Assembly (NCBI GenBank): GCA_035438985.1
Contig: DAORJK010000001.1
Location: 186,001 to 250,000, forward strand
Direction: 5' to 3'
DNA from: UBA4408 sp002389785
GTDB taxonomy: Bacteria > Bacteroidota > Bacteroidia > UBA4408
DNA length: 64,000 nt
Shown: piece by piece, positions 26,751-34,645 of the stretch
Layout of the letters: every line of letters begins with the position of its first letter
Position numbering within the stretch: position 1 is the first letter of the stretch
Translations under genes and position numbers: made by a program
Notes under the pieces: generated by a model
Told to the model about the DNA's origin: nothing
Databases searched by the model: none
The model's input: the letters and a program-made list of their open reading frames with translations, nothing else

Positions 26751-28115
26751 CTAAGCTATCAGTTGATCTCCGAGTTGTTTAAAATCAATGCCATCAAAAT
26801 TTCCTGAACTCATCATCAGTAAATTTTTATTGTTCCAATCTATTTTCTTTAAGTCAGAAACTAGGGCTGAGGCATCGGTATATACGGTTAAATTCTCCCC
26901 ACCAAAGGCTATTAGAACTTGTTCCTTACTTATGGGTTTAAGCTTTTTATGAGCAATGGTATGCGGATTAAAATATACCAATGCCTGATCGGCTTCCTTC
27001 ATTGCTCCTGAGTAGTGCTGCAAAAATTCTTCGTTTAAACTACTGAAAGTATGCAACTCCATACAAGCAATTAGCTTTCGATTGGGAAATTGCTTTTTTA
27101 CAGCAGCGGTTGTTGCTTTTAATTTGGATGGTGAATGAGCGAAATCTTTATACACAACTGTTGAATTATTTTGAGTCACTATCTCAAGCCGCTTACTAGC
27201 CCCTTTAAAAGATGCGATGGCTTCAAAAAATTGGCTATCCTTCACTCCTATTTCAGCACATGCCAAACGCGCTGCTTCAAGATTCATTAAATTATGTTCT
27301 CCAAAAATGCGCAATGGATATTTTTCTTGATCTGTTTTACCTACTAAGCTGGTATTTCCATTTTCAATGATGTGGCGTGGTATTCCATAGGGCAATTTCT
27401 TTAAACTACCGCTTGCAGCTTCACCCAATTTTTTCACTTCATCATCCTTCTCACAATAAATTAAGGTACCTTTCTCAGAAATTAATTGAATAAATTTTCG
27501 AAATTGTTCTACATAAATTTCAAAAGTTGGAAATACATTAATATGATCCCATGCAATACCACTAATAATGGCTATGTTGGGAAAATACAAATGAAATTTC
27601 GGTCTTCTATCAATGGGTGAAGAAAGGTATTCATCGCCCTCAATTACAGCAATTTTAGCTGATTGGGTAAGCTTCACCATCGTATCAAAACCTTCAAGTT
27701 GAGCTCCCACCATGTAGTCGCAATCAATTTTATGAAAATTGAGAACGTGCAAAATCATTGATGTAATAGTAGTTTTTCCATGACTACCTCCTATTACGAT
27801 TCTTATTTTATCTTTAGTTTGCTCATAAATATATTCGGGATACGAAAATATTTTCAAGCCTAATTTTTGCGCTTGAAGCAACTCCGGATTGTCGGCCCTT
27901 GCATGCATACCAAGAATTACTGCGTCAGGTGCAGGGGTCAATTTTTCAGGAAACCATCCAATGTTTTCGGGTAAAATTCCATACTTAGCTAAGCGACTTT
28001 TTGAAGGTTCCAATATTTCATCGTCTGATCCACTCACCGTAAATCCCTTTTTGTGTAGTGCTATAGCAAGATTGTGCATTGCGCTTCCACCAATGGCTAT
28101 AAAATGTACTTTCAT
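26751..28115 (-). CDS. mpl: UDP-N-acetylmuramate:L-alanyl-gamma-D-glutamyl-meso-diaminopimelate ligase
   Basis: 454-residue Mur-ligase that reuses murein tripeptide during peptidoglycan recycling. It has an N-terminal UDP-binding fold (FIAIGGSAMHNLAIALHKKG), the ATP P-loop GGSHGKTTITSMI near residue 112, and a C-terminal domain with FAHSPSKLKATTAAVKKQFP. The HxH/NP-type spacing and the GSAMHNLA opening separate Mpl from MurC. Length is normal. It indicates a meso-DAP cell wall. It is divergent from the MBL-fold gene. Confidence 0.92.
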   Translation of the reverse strand: MKVHFIAIGGSAMHNLAIALHKKGFTVSGSDDEILEPSKSRLAKYGILPENIGWFPEKLTPAPDAVILGMHARADNPELLQAQKLGLKIFSYPEYIYEQTKDKIRIVIGGSHGKTTITSMILHVLNFHKIDCDYMVGAQLEGFDTMVKLTQSAKIAVIEGDEYLSSPIDRRPKFHLYFPNIAIISGIAWDHINVFPTFEIYVEQFRKFIQLISEKGTLIYCEKDDEVKKLGEAASGSLKKLPYGIPRHIIENGNTSLVGKTDQEKYPLRIFGEHNLMNLEAARLACAEIGVKDSQFFEAIASFKGASKRLEIVTQNNSTVVYKDFAHSPSKLKATTAAVKKQFPNRKLIACMELHTFSSLNEEFLQHYSGAMKEADQALVYFNPHTIAHKKLKPISKEQVLIAFGGENLTVYTDASALVSDLKKIDWNNKNLLMMSSGNFDGIDFKQLGDQLIA

Positions 28116-28126
28116 ATTTTAAAAAA

Positions 28127-28155
28127 TTGAATTCAAAAGTATAATATTAAATTTG
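28127..28155 (+). promoter_or_regulatory. Promoter of the MBL-fold hydrolase gene
   Basis: A TTG at 28127-28129 is followed after 18 bases by TAAATTTG at 28148-28155. This matches the Bacteroidota promoter pattern (TTG, 17-19 bases, TAnnTTTG). The expected start point near 28162 leaves a leader of about 45 bases before the ATG at 28208. It is the best full promoter match I found here. Confidence 0.6.
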
Positions 28156-28207
28156 TGACTAAGCGTAAAATTCTATTACTTAACAACAAGCAAAAGTGAA
28201 TTAACCT

Positions 28208-29050
28208 ATGAACTTGTATACGATAAATACCGGCAATTTTAAACTCGATGGAGGTGCAATGTTTGGCGTAGTACCAAAAAGCATTTGGCAAAAAACAAAT
28301 CCTGCAGATGAAAAAAACCTTTGTCCATGGGCCATGCGTTGTTTGTTAATTGAAGACGGTAAAAATTTAATTCTCATCGACAACGGAATTGGCAATAAAC
28401 AGGATGAAAAATTTTTTGGTCATTTTGATTTGCATGGAAATGATTCACTCGAAAAATCACTCAATGCAGTAGGTTTTACAAAAGACGATGTAACACACAT
28501 GTTTTTAACCCATCTGCACTTTGACCATTGTGGAGGAAGTATTGAGTTTAATGCTGCAAAAACTGGATATGTTCCTGCTTTTAAAAATGCCATCTATTAC
28601 AGCAATTCTGAACATTGGGAATGGGCTACCAAACCTAATCCCCGTGAAAAAGCTTCCTTCCTTAAAGAAAACATTTTACCGATTCAAGAATCCGGTCAAT
28701 TGCAATTTACCTCTGAAGGAACAGCGCTTTTTCCATTTTTCAAAATTGCATTTATGCGCGGACATACTGATGCAATGATGATTCCACACTTACACTATAA
28801 AGACAAAACCATAGTATTTATGGCTGATTTACTGCCCAGCACCGGTCACATTCCTTTGGCATATGTGATGGGCTATGATACACGGCCGTTGCTTACACTA
28901 AGTGAAAAAGAAAAATTCTTAAACGAAGCAGCTGATAACAATTATATTTTGTTTTTAGAACACGATTATTATACTGAATGCTGTACAGTAAAACATACTG
29001 AAAAAGGAGTACGATTGAATGAAACTTTTTCGTTGAATAGCATATTGTAA
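28208..29050 (+). CDS. MBL-fold metallo-hydrolase
   Basis: 280 residues of the metallo-beta-lactamase fold. The metal-binding HxHxDH motif is THLHFDHCGG (about 101-110), a second His site is in RGHTDAMMIPHL, and FLEHDYYTECC supplies the C-terminal His. The dinuclear metal site is thus complete. Substrate cannot be inferred; relatives include quorum-quenching lactonases and other hydrolases. A strong promoter match lies just upstream. It is followed by a small conserved gene 36 bases later. Confidence 0.9.
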   Translation: MNLYTINTGNFKLDGGAMFGVVPKSIWQKTNPADEKNLCPWAMRCLLIEDGKNLILIDNGIGNKQDEKFFGHFDLHGNDSLEKSLNAVGFTKDDVTHMFLTHLHFDHCGGSIEFNAAKTGYVPAFKNAIYYSNSEHWEWATKPNPREKASFLKENILPIQESGQLQFTSEGTALFPFFKIAFMRGHTDAMMIPHLHYKDKTIVFMADLLPSTGHIPLAYVMGYDTRPLLTLSEKEKFLNEAADNNYILFLEHDYYTECCTVKHTEKGVRLNETFSLNSIL

Positions 29051-29086
29051 TTCAACTTTGTCTCTAAAAATAAGTGTCCTAACAAA

Positions 29087-29332
29087 ATGCGTATACTAGC
29101 CGAAATTCCTCATCCTGCATGCAAAATAACGGTATTTTACATGAACCAAAAATACATCGTAAAATTTGAAAAAGGGAACCTCGAGCAGAGCTACAAGATA
29201 AGTGAACTTGAGTATGTAATTAGCGGAGTGGAGGATGTAAAAAAACTGATAAATGATTCATTTATCCATCAAATTATGCAACGTTTTCAGCAAATGCAAC
29301 AAGATTTACAGCTTGTATTAAAAGATGTTTAA
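29087..29332 (+). CDS. Small conserved protein of unknown function
   Basis: 81 residues, opening MRILAEIPHPACKITVFYMN. The N-terminal part predicts as short beta-strands (ITVF, KYIVKFE) and the C-terminal third as an amphipathic helix (IMQRFQQMQQDLQLVLKD). I know similar short proteins from Bacteroidota but cannot name a function. It starts 36 bases after the MBL-fold gene and runs tail-to-tail with rocD, overlapping its end by 4 bases, so the two transcripts overlap head-on. Confidence 0.75.
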   Translation: MRILAEIPHPACKITVFYMNQKYIVKFEKGNLEQSYKISELEYVISGVEDVKKLINDSFIHQIMQRFQQMQQDLQLVLKDV

Positions 29333-30561
29333 AAGGTTTCAAGCGTTTCTTTAATAATTGTTACACATTCACGAATTTGTTCTTCAGTAATTACGAGTGG
29401 CGGTGCAAAACGAATTATATCACCATGAGTAGGTTTGGCAAGAAGTCCATTTTCCTTTAAAGCGATACAAACATCCCAAGCATCCTTACCATTTCGAGGT
29501 TCAATAACAATTGCATTTAACAGCCCCTTTCCTCGTATTGCAGTGATTCGATCGGATTTTATTTTCTTTAATTCTTCACGTAAAATTTTTCCCAATCGTT
29601 CCGCATTTTCAGCCAACTTTTCCTCCTTTAATACTTCCAATGCAGCAATAGCAACGCGACAAGCAAGTGGATTTCCACCATAAGTGCTCCCATGTTCTCC
29701 GGGCTTAATGGTAAGCATAATTTCATCTCTACAAAGAACGGCCGCAACAGGCAAAACTCCACCCGACAAAGCTTTTCCCAATATGAGTATATCCGGCTTT
29801 ACTCCTTCATGATCACAAGCTAACATTTTACCTGTTCTGCAAAGTCCGGTTTGAACCTCATCGGCAATAAATAATACTCGATTTTTTTTGCAAATATCAT
29901 AGGCCTTTTGCAAGTATCCTTCATCCGGAATCACAACACCTGCCTCGCCTTGAATAGGCTCCAGCATGAAACCGGCAACATTTTTATCTTGTGTGGCGCG
30001 TTCCAATGCTGTTAAATCGTTGTAAGGAATAATTTCAAATCCAGGCATGAAAGGGCCAAATCCGCTGGTGCTTGAAGGATCTACAGAAGATGAAATAGCA
30101 GCCAGGGTACGTCCCCAAAAATTTCCTGCAACGAAAATTATCTTGGCTTGGTTCTCAGGAATTCCTTTCACTTTGTATCCCCATTTACGTGCTAGCTTTA
30201 TAGCTGTTTCGCCTCCTTCAACTCCGGTGTTCATGGGCAATACTTTATCGTAACCAAAATAGGTAGTAATGTACTTTTCATATTCACCCAAACTATCGTT
30301 ATAAAATGCACGCGAGGTAAGGGTGACCTTTTTTGCTTGCTGAATCAACGCTTGTATTATTTTAGGATGACAATGTCCTTGATTCACGGCAGAGTAAGCC
30401 GATAAAAAATCGAAGTATTTTTTTCCTTCTACATCCCAAACATACACTCCTTCGCCACGCTCAATAACTACGGGTAATGAATGATAATTGTGAGCTCCAT
30501 AACGATGTTCTAATTCGATGGCTCTATTTGAAAGTGTGTTTAAATTTATGGATGTAGGCAT
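29329..30561 (-). CDS. rocD: Ornithine aminotransferase
   Basis: The frame is open to 30603; the ATG at 30561 (MPTSINLNTLSNRAIELEHR) matches the usual N terminus and leaves 410 residues. Fold-type I, class III aminotransferase: FIADEVQTGLCRTG holds the PLP aspartate and LILGKALSGG the Schiff-base lysine (about 262 from this start). The YGAHNYHSLPVVIERGEG opening and HGSTYGGNPLACRVA are typical of ornithine-oxo-acid aminotransferase, which makes glutamate semialdehyde from ornithine. It is convergent with a small gene. Confidence 0.94.
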   Translation of the reverse strand: MPTSINLNTLSNRAIELEHRYGAHNYHSLPVVIERGEGVYVWDVEGKKYFDFLSAYSAVNQGHCHPKIIQALIQQAKKVTLTSRAFYNDSLGEYEKYITTYFGYDKVLPMNTGVEGGETAIKLARKWGYKVKGIPENQAKIIFVAGNFWGRTLAAISSSVDPSSTSGFGPFMPGFEIIPYNDLTALERATQDKNVAGFMLEPIQGEAGVVIPDEGYLQKAYDICKKNRVLFIADEVQTGLCRTGKMLACDHEGVKPDILILGKALSGGVLPVAAVLCRDEIMLTIKPGEHGSTYGGNPLACRVAIAALEVLKEEKLAENAERLGKILREELKKIKSDRITAIRGKGLLNAIVIEPRNGKDAWDVCIALKENGLLAKPTHGDIIRFAPPLVITEEQIRECVTIIKETLETF

Positions 30562-30704
30562 ACTTAAAAAATTTGCTGCAAATGTACAACTTTTGCGATT
30601 CAAAGCCTAATTCACTTTGTCGCAATGGCACAAACAGCAGCCTTTACAAGGTATATTTAAAACTTTATGAAGAGGCTTCACACAATTAATTTTACCTTTG
30701 ACCC

Positions 30705-32111
30705 ATGCGTAAATTTGTAAAAAAACAACTGCCCCTTTTTGAAAATGTTGCCATAACAGATGCCGGTGCAGAAGGAAAATCAGTAGCTAAGGTCAATGAC
30801 CTGGTCGTATTTGTTCAAAATGCTGTTCCCGGCGATGTTGCCGATTTGCAACTCACCTTAAAAAAGAAAAATTATGCCGAAGCACGTGCAACTAAATTTC
30901 ATCAGTTTTCTGAAAAAAGAACAGATGCCATGTGCAGCCATTTCGGAATATGCGGAGGGTGCAAATGGCAAAATATGCAGTATGATTGGCAGCTCTTTTA
31001 CAAACAAAAACAAGTGAACGACCACTTAACGCGTATTGGAAAAATAGCACTTCCGGCCATCAGTAAGATATTACCTTCAACAAATACAGAGTTTTATCGT
31101 AACAAATTGGAGTTTACTTTTTCAAATAAAAAATGGTTAACTGATTTGAATCAAGATGAAATGCAAGAATCAATGAATGCGCTTGGTTTTCATATTCCAC
31201 AACGCTACGATAAAATTCTTGATATTGAAAAATGCTTCTTGCAGGCTAATCCATCCAATGCTATAAGAAATCATATTCGTGCACATGCACAGCAAAACAA
31301 CTTGAGCTTTTTTGATATAAAAGCTCAAGAAGGATTTTTGCGTACACTAATTATTCGTAGCAGTTCAACAGGTGAGCTAATGGTTTTGCTAAGTTTCTTT
31401 TATGAAGATATTGATCTTCGAACTGCTTTATTGTCAAGTTTGCAACAAAATTTTCCGGAGATAAGTTCCTTGCTCTATACTATAAATTCTAAGGGAAATG
31501 ACACTTTGCAGGATTTAACTATACATTGCTTTTATGGTAATCCTTTTATTAATGAAAAAATGGAAGAGCTTACTTTTCGCATCGGGCCTAAGTCATTTTA
31601 TCAAACCAATTCATTACAGGCCTATGAATTGTATAAAATTGCACGTGATTTTGCAGCTCTTTCTGAAAATGATACGGTGTATGATTTATATACAGGAACC
31701 GGAACAATTGCCAATTTCATTGCTAAACAGGTAAAAAAAGTAATCGGAATTGAATATGTACCTGAGGCAATTGAGGATGCAAAAGTTAATTCAGCAATCA
31801 ATCACATAACAAATACTTCCTTTTTTGCAGGGGATATGAGCAAAGTGTTTACCGATAAATTTATTGAAGCAAACGGTAAACCGGATGTAGTTATTACCGA
31901 CCCTCCCCGTGCCGGTATGAGTGCCGATGTGATTGAAAAATTACTTGAAATTGAAGCAGCAAAAATAGTGTATGTAAGTTGCAATGTTGCCACACAAGCA
32001 AGAGATTTAGCGCTTCTGGATGCAAAATACAGTGTTACAAAGGTACAACCGGTAGACATGTTTCCACATACGCACCACGTTGAAAATGTTGTGTTATTGG
32101 AATTGAGATAA
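30705..32111 (+). CDS. rlmD: 23S rRNA (uracil1939-C5)-methyltransferase
   Basis: 468 residues. An N-terminal TRAM-like OB segment is followed by the iron-sulfur motif MCSHFGICGGCKWQ (about residue 76 onward), with the fourth ligand probably in EKCFLQ. The SAM domain has YDLYTGTGTIANF and the DPPRAGMS motif, and the catalytic Cys is in VYVSCNVATQARDL. This is the RumA/RlmD family, which makes m5U1939 in 23S rRNA. The frame ends immediately before a three-tRNA cluster on the opposite strand. Confidence 0.94.
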   Translation: MRKFVKKQLPLFENVAITDAGAEGKSVAKVNDLVVFVQNAVPGDVADLQLTLKKKNYAEARATKFHQFSEKRTDAMCSHFGICGGCKWQNMQYDWQLFYKQKQVNDHLTRIGKIALPAISKILPSTNTEFYRNKLEFTFSNKKWLTDLNQDEMQESMNALGFHIPQRYDKILDIEKCFLQANPSNAIRNHIRAHAQQNNLSFFDIKAQEGFLRTLIIRSSSTGELMVLLSFFYEDIDLRTALLSSLQQNFPEISSLLYTINSKGNDTLQDLTIHCFYGNPFINEKMEELTFRIGPKSFYQTNSLQAYELYKIARDFAALSENDTVYDLYTGTGTIANFIAKQVKKVIGIEYVPEAIEDAKVNSAINHITNTSFFAGDMSKVFTDKFIEANGKPDVVITDPPRAGMSADVIEKLLEIEAAKIVYVSCNVATQARDLALLDAKYSVTKVQPVDMFPHTHHVENVVLLELR

Positions 32112-32113
32112 AG

Positions 32114-32195
32114 TGCCCGAAGAGAGACTCGAACTCTCAAGTATTGCTACAACGGCTTCTGAGACCGCAACGTTTACCAATTTCGCCATCCGGGC
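32114..32195 (-). tRNA. tRNA-Leu (CAG anticodon)
   Basis: Minus-strand cloverleaf with acceptor GCCCGGA / TTCGGGC, anticodon stem GCGGT/GCCGT around a CTCAGAA loop (anticodon CAG, reading CUG), a long variable arm of about 13 bases as expected for leucine, T-stem GAGAG/CTCTC and discriminator A. CCA is not encoded. It is downstream of tRNA-Leu(GAG) and its 3' end lies 2 bases from the rlmD stop on the other strand. Confidence 0.93.
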
Positions 32196-32212
32196 CTTAG
32201 CCGCATGTGTAG

Positions 32213-32292
32213 TGCCCAGGATGAGATTCGAACTCACACGATTTCTCGCCACCCCCTCAAGATGGTGCGTCTGCCAATTTCGCCACCTGGGC
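32213..32292 (-). tRNA. tRNA-Leu (GAG anticodon)
   Basis: Minus-strand cloverleaf with a perfect acceptor GCCCAGG/CCTGGGC, anticodon stem CCATC/GGTGG around loop TTGAGGG (anticodon GAG, reading CUY codons), a class II variable arm, T-stem GTGAG/CTCAT and discriminator A. CCA is not encoded. It is 17 bases upstream of tRNA-Leu(CAG), and a terminator-like hairpin separates it from tRNA-Lys. Confidence 0.93.
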
Positions 32293-32300
32293 ATTTCTTT

Positions 32301-32331
32301 AAAAAAGAAAGGCGGTAAGTTACTTACCGCC
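32301..32331 (-). terminator. Terminator hairpin between tRNA-Lys and tRNA-Leu(GAG)
   Basis: A perfect 9-bp stem GGCGGTAAG/CTTACCGCC with a 3-base TTA loop at 32311-32331. On the minus strand it is followed by TTTCTTTTTT, a convincing intrinsic terminator signal. It sits only 7 bases after the tRNA-Lys 3' end and before the two leucine tRNAs on the same strand. Confidence 0.8.
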
Positions 32332-32338
32332 CCTCTTG

Positions 32339-32411
32339 TGATCCCGCTGGGATTCGAACCCAGGACCCTAACATTAAAAGTGTTATGCTCTACCAGCTGA
32401 GCTACGGAATC
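32339..32411 (-). tRNA. tRNA-Lys (UUU anticodon)
   Basis: Minus-strand 73-base cloverleaf: acceptor GATTCCG/CGGGATC (one T-G wobble), D-arm AGCTCAGCTGGTAGAGCA, anticodon stem TAACA/TGTTA around loop CTTTTAA (anticodon TTT), T-arm CCTGGGTTCGAATCCCAGC... with discriminator A. CCA is not encoded. It is the first tRNA of the minus-strand cluster and is followed by a strong hairpin with a T-run. Confidence 0.94.
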
Positions 32412-32574
32412 GTACTTTTAAAATTTGAGGGTGCAAAGATAGTATCTAATTTTACTATTGCAAATCGATTATTAAAAAATTCCAATAAATATTTTCCCCT
32501 TGTTTCAAATCCTTATTTCACAAGGTTTTACAGAAATTCAGAACAGACATCTAAAATTCAATTATTTTTACATC

Positions 32575-33075
32575 ATGGTAGTGTTTTTAATTGGGTTTAT
32601 GGGCTGTGGAAAAAGCAAAAAAGGCCGAAAAATAGCCTCATTGCTAGGCTTTCAATACATCGACATGGATGAATATATTGAAACAAATCAAGGCCAAACT
32701 ATTGCACAATTGTTTGAACGATATGGCGAGGAACAATTTCGAAAAATTGAACATGAAGCATTATTAAGTCTCTGCGAAAAAAAACAAACAGTAATTGCCA
32801 CAGGGGGCGGCGCACCGTGTTATTTTGATGGGATAGAAAGAATGAATCTTATAGGCAAAACAGTGTATTTGAAGGGAAATGCTGAATTTTTACGCGAGCG
32901 TTTAATTCTTTCAAAAAAAGTAAGGCCTTTATTGCAAAACTTAAGTACGGACGAGCTCTTACCTTTTATTAAACAAAAATTAAGTGAACGTGAACCTTAT
33001 TATAACAAAGCACAGATTGTTGTAGATGCCCTATCCTGTAAAAGCAAGGACATTGCTGCGATGCTAAAAGAATGA
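32575..33075 (+). CDS. aroK: Shikimate kinase
   Basis: The frame is open to 32500, but the ATG at 32575 begins MVVFLIGFMGCGKS, placing the P-loop at the N terminus as in all shikimate kinases; 166 residues from there. P-loop GFMGCGKSKKG, the shikimate-binding aspartate in YIDMDEYIE, GGGAPCY (substrate loop) and the lid REPYYNKA fit. The P-loop Ser is present, though the usual following Thr is Lys. It makes shikimate-3-phosphate in aromatic amino-acid synthesis. It is convergent with the PRTase gene. Confidence 0.9.
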   Translation: MVVFLIGFMGCGKSKKGRKIASLLGFQYIDMDEYIETNQGQTIAQLFERYGEEQFRKIEHEALLSLCEKKQTVIATGGGAPCYFDGIERMNLIGKTVYLKGNAEFLRERLILSKKVRPLLQNLSTDELLPFIKQKLSEREPYYNKAQIVVDALSCKSKDIAAMLKE

Positions 33076-33080
33076 TTTTT

Positions 33081-33578
33081 CTAGCTTAAATAAGCCGCAT
33101 CTTTCCCCTCTGCAAATTCAACCGACACATGCTCTTTTAAAGTAGTGGCTAATTGCAATCCAACATAATCAGCACGAATGGGAATTAAATTGTGGTTGCG
33201 ATCAATCAACACAACAGTGGCTAGTTTTTTTATTTCGTGTTCTAAAAATGGATACACTGCATAACTTAAGGTTCTTCCTGTGTTCAACACATCATCCACC
33301 AACAATACAACTTTGTTCTTCAATAAATCCGGATTCAAATCCAATTTTACGGTAGAAATAATTTGCTTTTCTTTATCGACTTTCAATGAAAGTAGCTGTG
33401 TTTTTATAGGTGAAATTTTAAGAAGTTCTTTATTGATTCGCTCAGCAAGGGTATACCCTCTGTCAGCAATTCCTGCAATTATTAATTCCTTCTCTTCGAA
33501 GTTATATTCATAAATTTCGTGTGCTATTCGCTGAATTTTTTGTGCAATTTGCTGATGATCCAAAATGAGTGTTTTCAT
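33081..33578 (-). CDS. Phosphoribosyltransferase family protein (PyrR-like)
   Basis: 165 residues with the type I PRTase PRPP loop VVLLVDDVLNTGRTLSYAV (about 90-108) and an N-terminal hood with IAGIADRGYTLAERI. The size and RGYTLAERI segment resemble PyrR, the pyrimidine-attenuation regulator/UPRTase, or a hypoxanthine PRTase. Specificity is not settled by motif inspection. It is convergent with aroK, 5 bases apart, and stands about 140 bases from the NlpC/P60 gene. Confidence 0.85.
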   Translation of the reverse strand: MKTLILDHQQIAQKIQRIAHEIYEYNFEEKELIIAGIADRGYTLAERINKELLKISPIKTQLLSLKVDKEKQIISTVKLDLNPDLLKNKVVLLVDDVLNTGRTLSYAVYPFLEHEIKKLATVVLIDRNHNLIPIRADYVGLQLATTLKEHVSVEFAEGKDAAYLS

Positions 33579-33716
33579 ACCCGTAAATTAAAGAATACTC
33601 AAAGAGTGATTAAACTGCGAAGTTAATAAATGATTATTTCTGGTTAGGCAACAAATCAAGCAACAACTTCCCACAAATAATTTACGATAATTAGCAACTG
33701 CGGCGGTGTAAGTTAG

Positions 33717-34241
33717 TTAGCCTAACTTTGAAGTAGTTCTTTTTCCTCCTTTATAAAAATAACGCTTGTAATAAGGTTCGTTTAAATCGTTGATTTGCAC
33801 ACCACCTTTAACTGCAGCATGAACAAATTTATTATTTCCTAAGTACACCCCAACATGCGAAATGCGCTTTCTTTTTATTCTAAAAAAAAGCAAATCACCG
33901 GTTTGCAATTTTTCCTTTTCAATCAACTGAACTTGCTTGGCAATATCGGCAGAGCCGCCAATGAGTGTATCGTTAAACGTAGCTTTATAAAGCACTTTTG
34001 CAAATCCCGAACAATCTATTCCCCTAGCCGAATTTCCTGAATATTTGTAATGTGTTCCCAGCCAATCATAGGCAGTTTTATAAAATGCAGGCGATAAGGA
34101 AGTGTCAATCATTAACTGCTGTGATAAAAAATACTCTTTCCATTTTTCATTATTAGGGGCCTTACTTAAGCTATCGAATTGAGCAAAGCAACAAACACTT
34201 TTCACAATAAAAACTAATAATAAAGCGTACTTGTTAAGCAT
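33717..34241 (-). CDS. NlpC/P60 family (C40) cell-wall peptidase
   Basis: 174 residues: signal peptide (MLNKYALLLVFIVKSVCCFAQ) and an NlpC/P60 papain-like domain. The catalytic Cys is in RGIDCSGFAKVLY, the His in ISHVGVYLGNNKFVHAA, and a third polar residue is expected from the following strand (VQINDLNEPYY). It is expected to cut peptidoglycan stem peptides in the periplasm. It lies downstream of a terminator that closes the small secreted-protein gene. Confidence 0.92.
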   Translation of the reverse strand: MLNKYALLLVFIVKSVCCFAQFDSLSKAPNNEKWKEYFLSQQLMIDTSLSPAFYKTAYDWLGTHYKYSGNSARGIDCSGFAKVLYKATFNDTLIGGSADIAKQVQLIEKEKLQTGDLLFFRIKRKRISHVGVYLGNNKFVHAAVKGGVQINDLNEPYYKRYFYKGGKRTTSKLG

Positions 34242-34260
34242 AGAAAGTATATTAAATGCA

Positions 34261-34296
34261 AAATAAAAACCCGCCCCTTTTTAGTAGAGCGGGTTT
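34261..34296 (-). terminator. Intrinsic terminator of the small secreted-protein gene
   Basis: Stem AAACCCGC (34267-34274) with GCGGGTTT (34289-34296), 8 bp. On the minus strand it is followed by TTTTATTTT. It lies 18 bases after the stop of the small Cys-containing protein. Confidence 0.78.
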
Positions 34297-34314
34297 ACAA
34301 TCAAATAGAATTAA

Positions 34315-34554
34315 TTACTTCGCAGTTTCTGATTTGCTAGCTGATTTTTCAGATTTAGCATCGCTGTTAGAAGATTTATCCATTGCCTTGTCTTCTTTTC
34401 CATGGCAAGATTTTGATTCAGCTTTTCCGCATGCTTTTGCTCCACCTGACTTGCAGCAAGCTTTCTTTTCAGCATTTTTATCATTTCCGCCTGCATAGGC
34501 TGCTGTTCCTATTGCGAAAGTTGCTATTGCAACCAATAACATTAATTTTTTCAT
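34315..34554 (-). CDS. Small secreted Cys/Lys-rich protein
   Basis: The frame is open to 34623; the ATG at 34554 begins a signal peptide (MKKLMLLVAIATFAIGTAAYAGG), leaving 79 residues, with cleavage probable after AYA. The mature part has four cysteines (C33, C34, C42, C50) and His51 within a basic segment, then an acidic/serine-rich C terminus (DKSSNSDAKSEKSASKSETAK). The Cys/His grouping could bind metal or form disulfides, but no family is recognised. A strong terminator closes the gene. It follows psd on the same strand. Confidence 0.72.
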   Translation of the reverse strand: MKKLMLLVAIATFAIGTAAYAGGNDKNAEKKACCKSGGAKACGKAESKSCHGKEDKAMDKSSNSDAKSEKSASKSETAK

Positions 34555-34645
34555 TTCTTTATTTTTTAAGATTAGTGTTTTCAATTTCTTATTACAAATG
34601 TACCAAAATATGAATTGAACCAATTATAACATTCAACAATTATTG

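Noticed and set aside
30562..30603. Longer start for rocD
   Set aside because: The extra residues (MNRKSCTFAANFLS) are unlike the conserved N terminus, which begins at the ATG at 30561.
30693..30700. TACCTTTG box just before rlmD
   Set aside because: It matches TAnnTTTG but lies only 5 bases before the ATG, leaving no room for a leader; probably chance unless the gene is leaderless.
32094..32400. Open frames across the tRNA cluster on both strands
   Set aside because: They cover three clear tRNA cloverleaves and a terminator; their translations read through structural RNA and carry no protein signature.
32575..32640. Inactive shikimate kinase because the P-loop reads GKSK
   Set aside because: The essential P-loop Ser is present and the remaining active-site motifs (DMDE, GGGAPC, REPYY) are intact.
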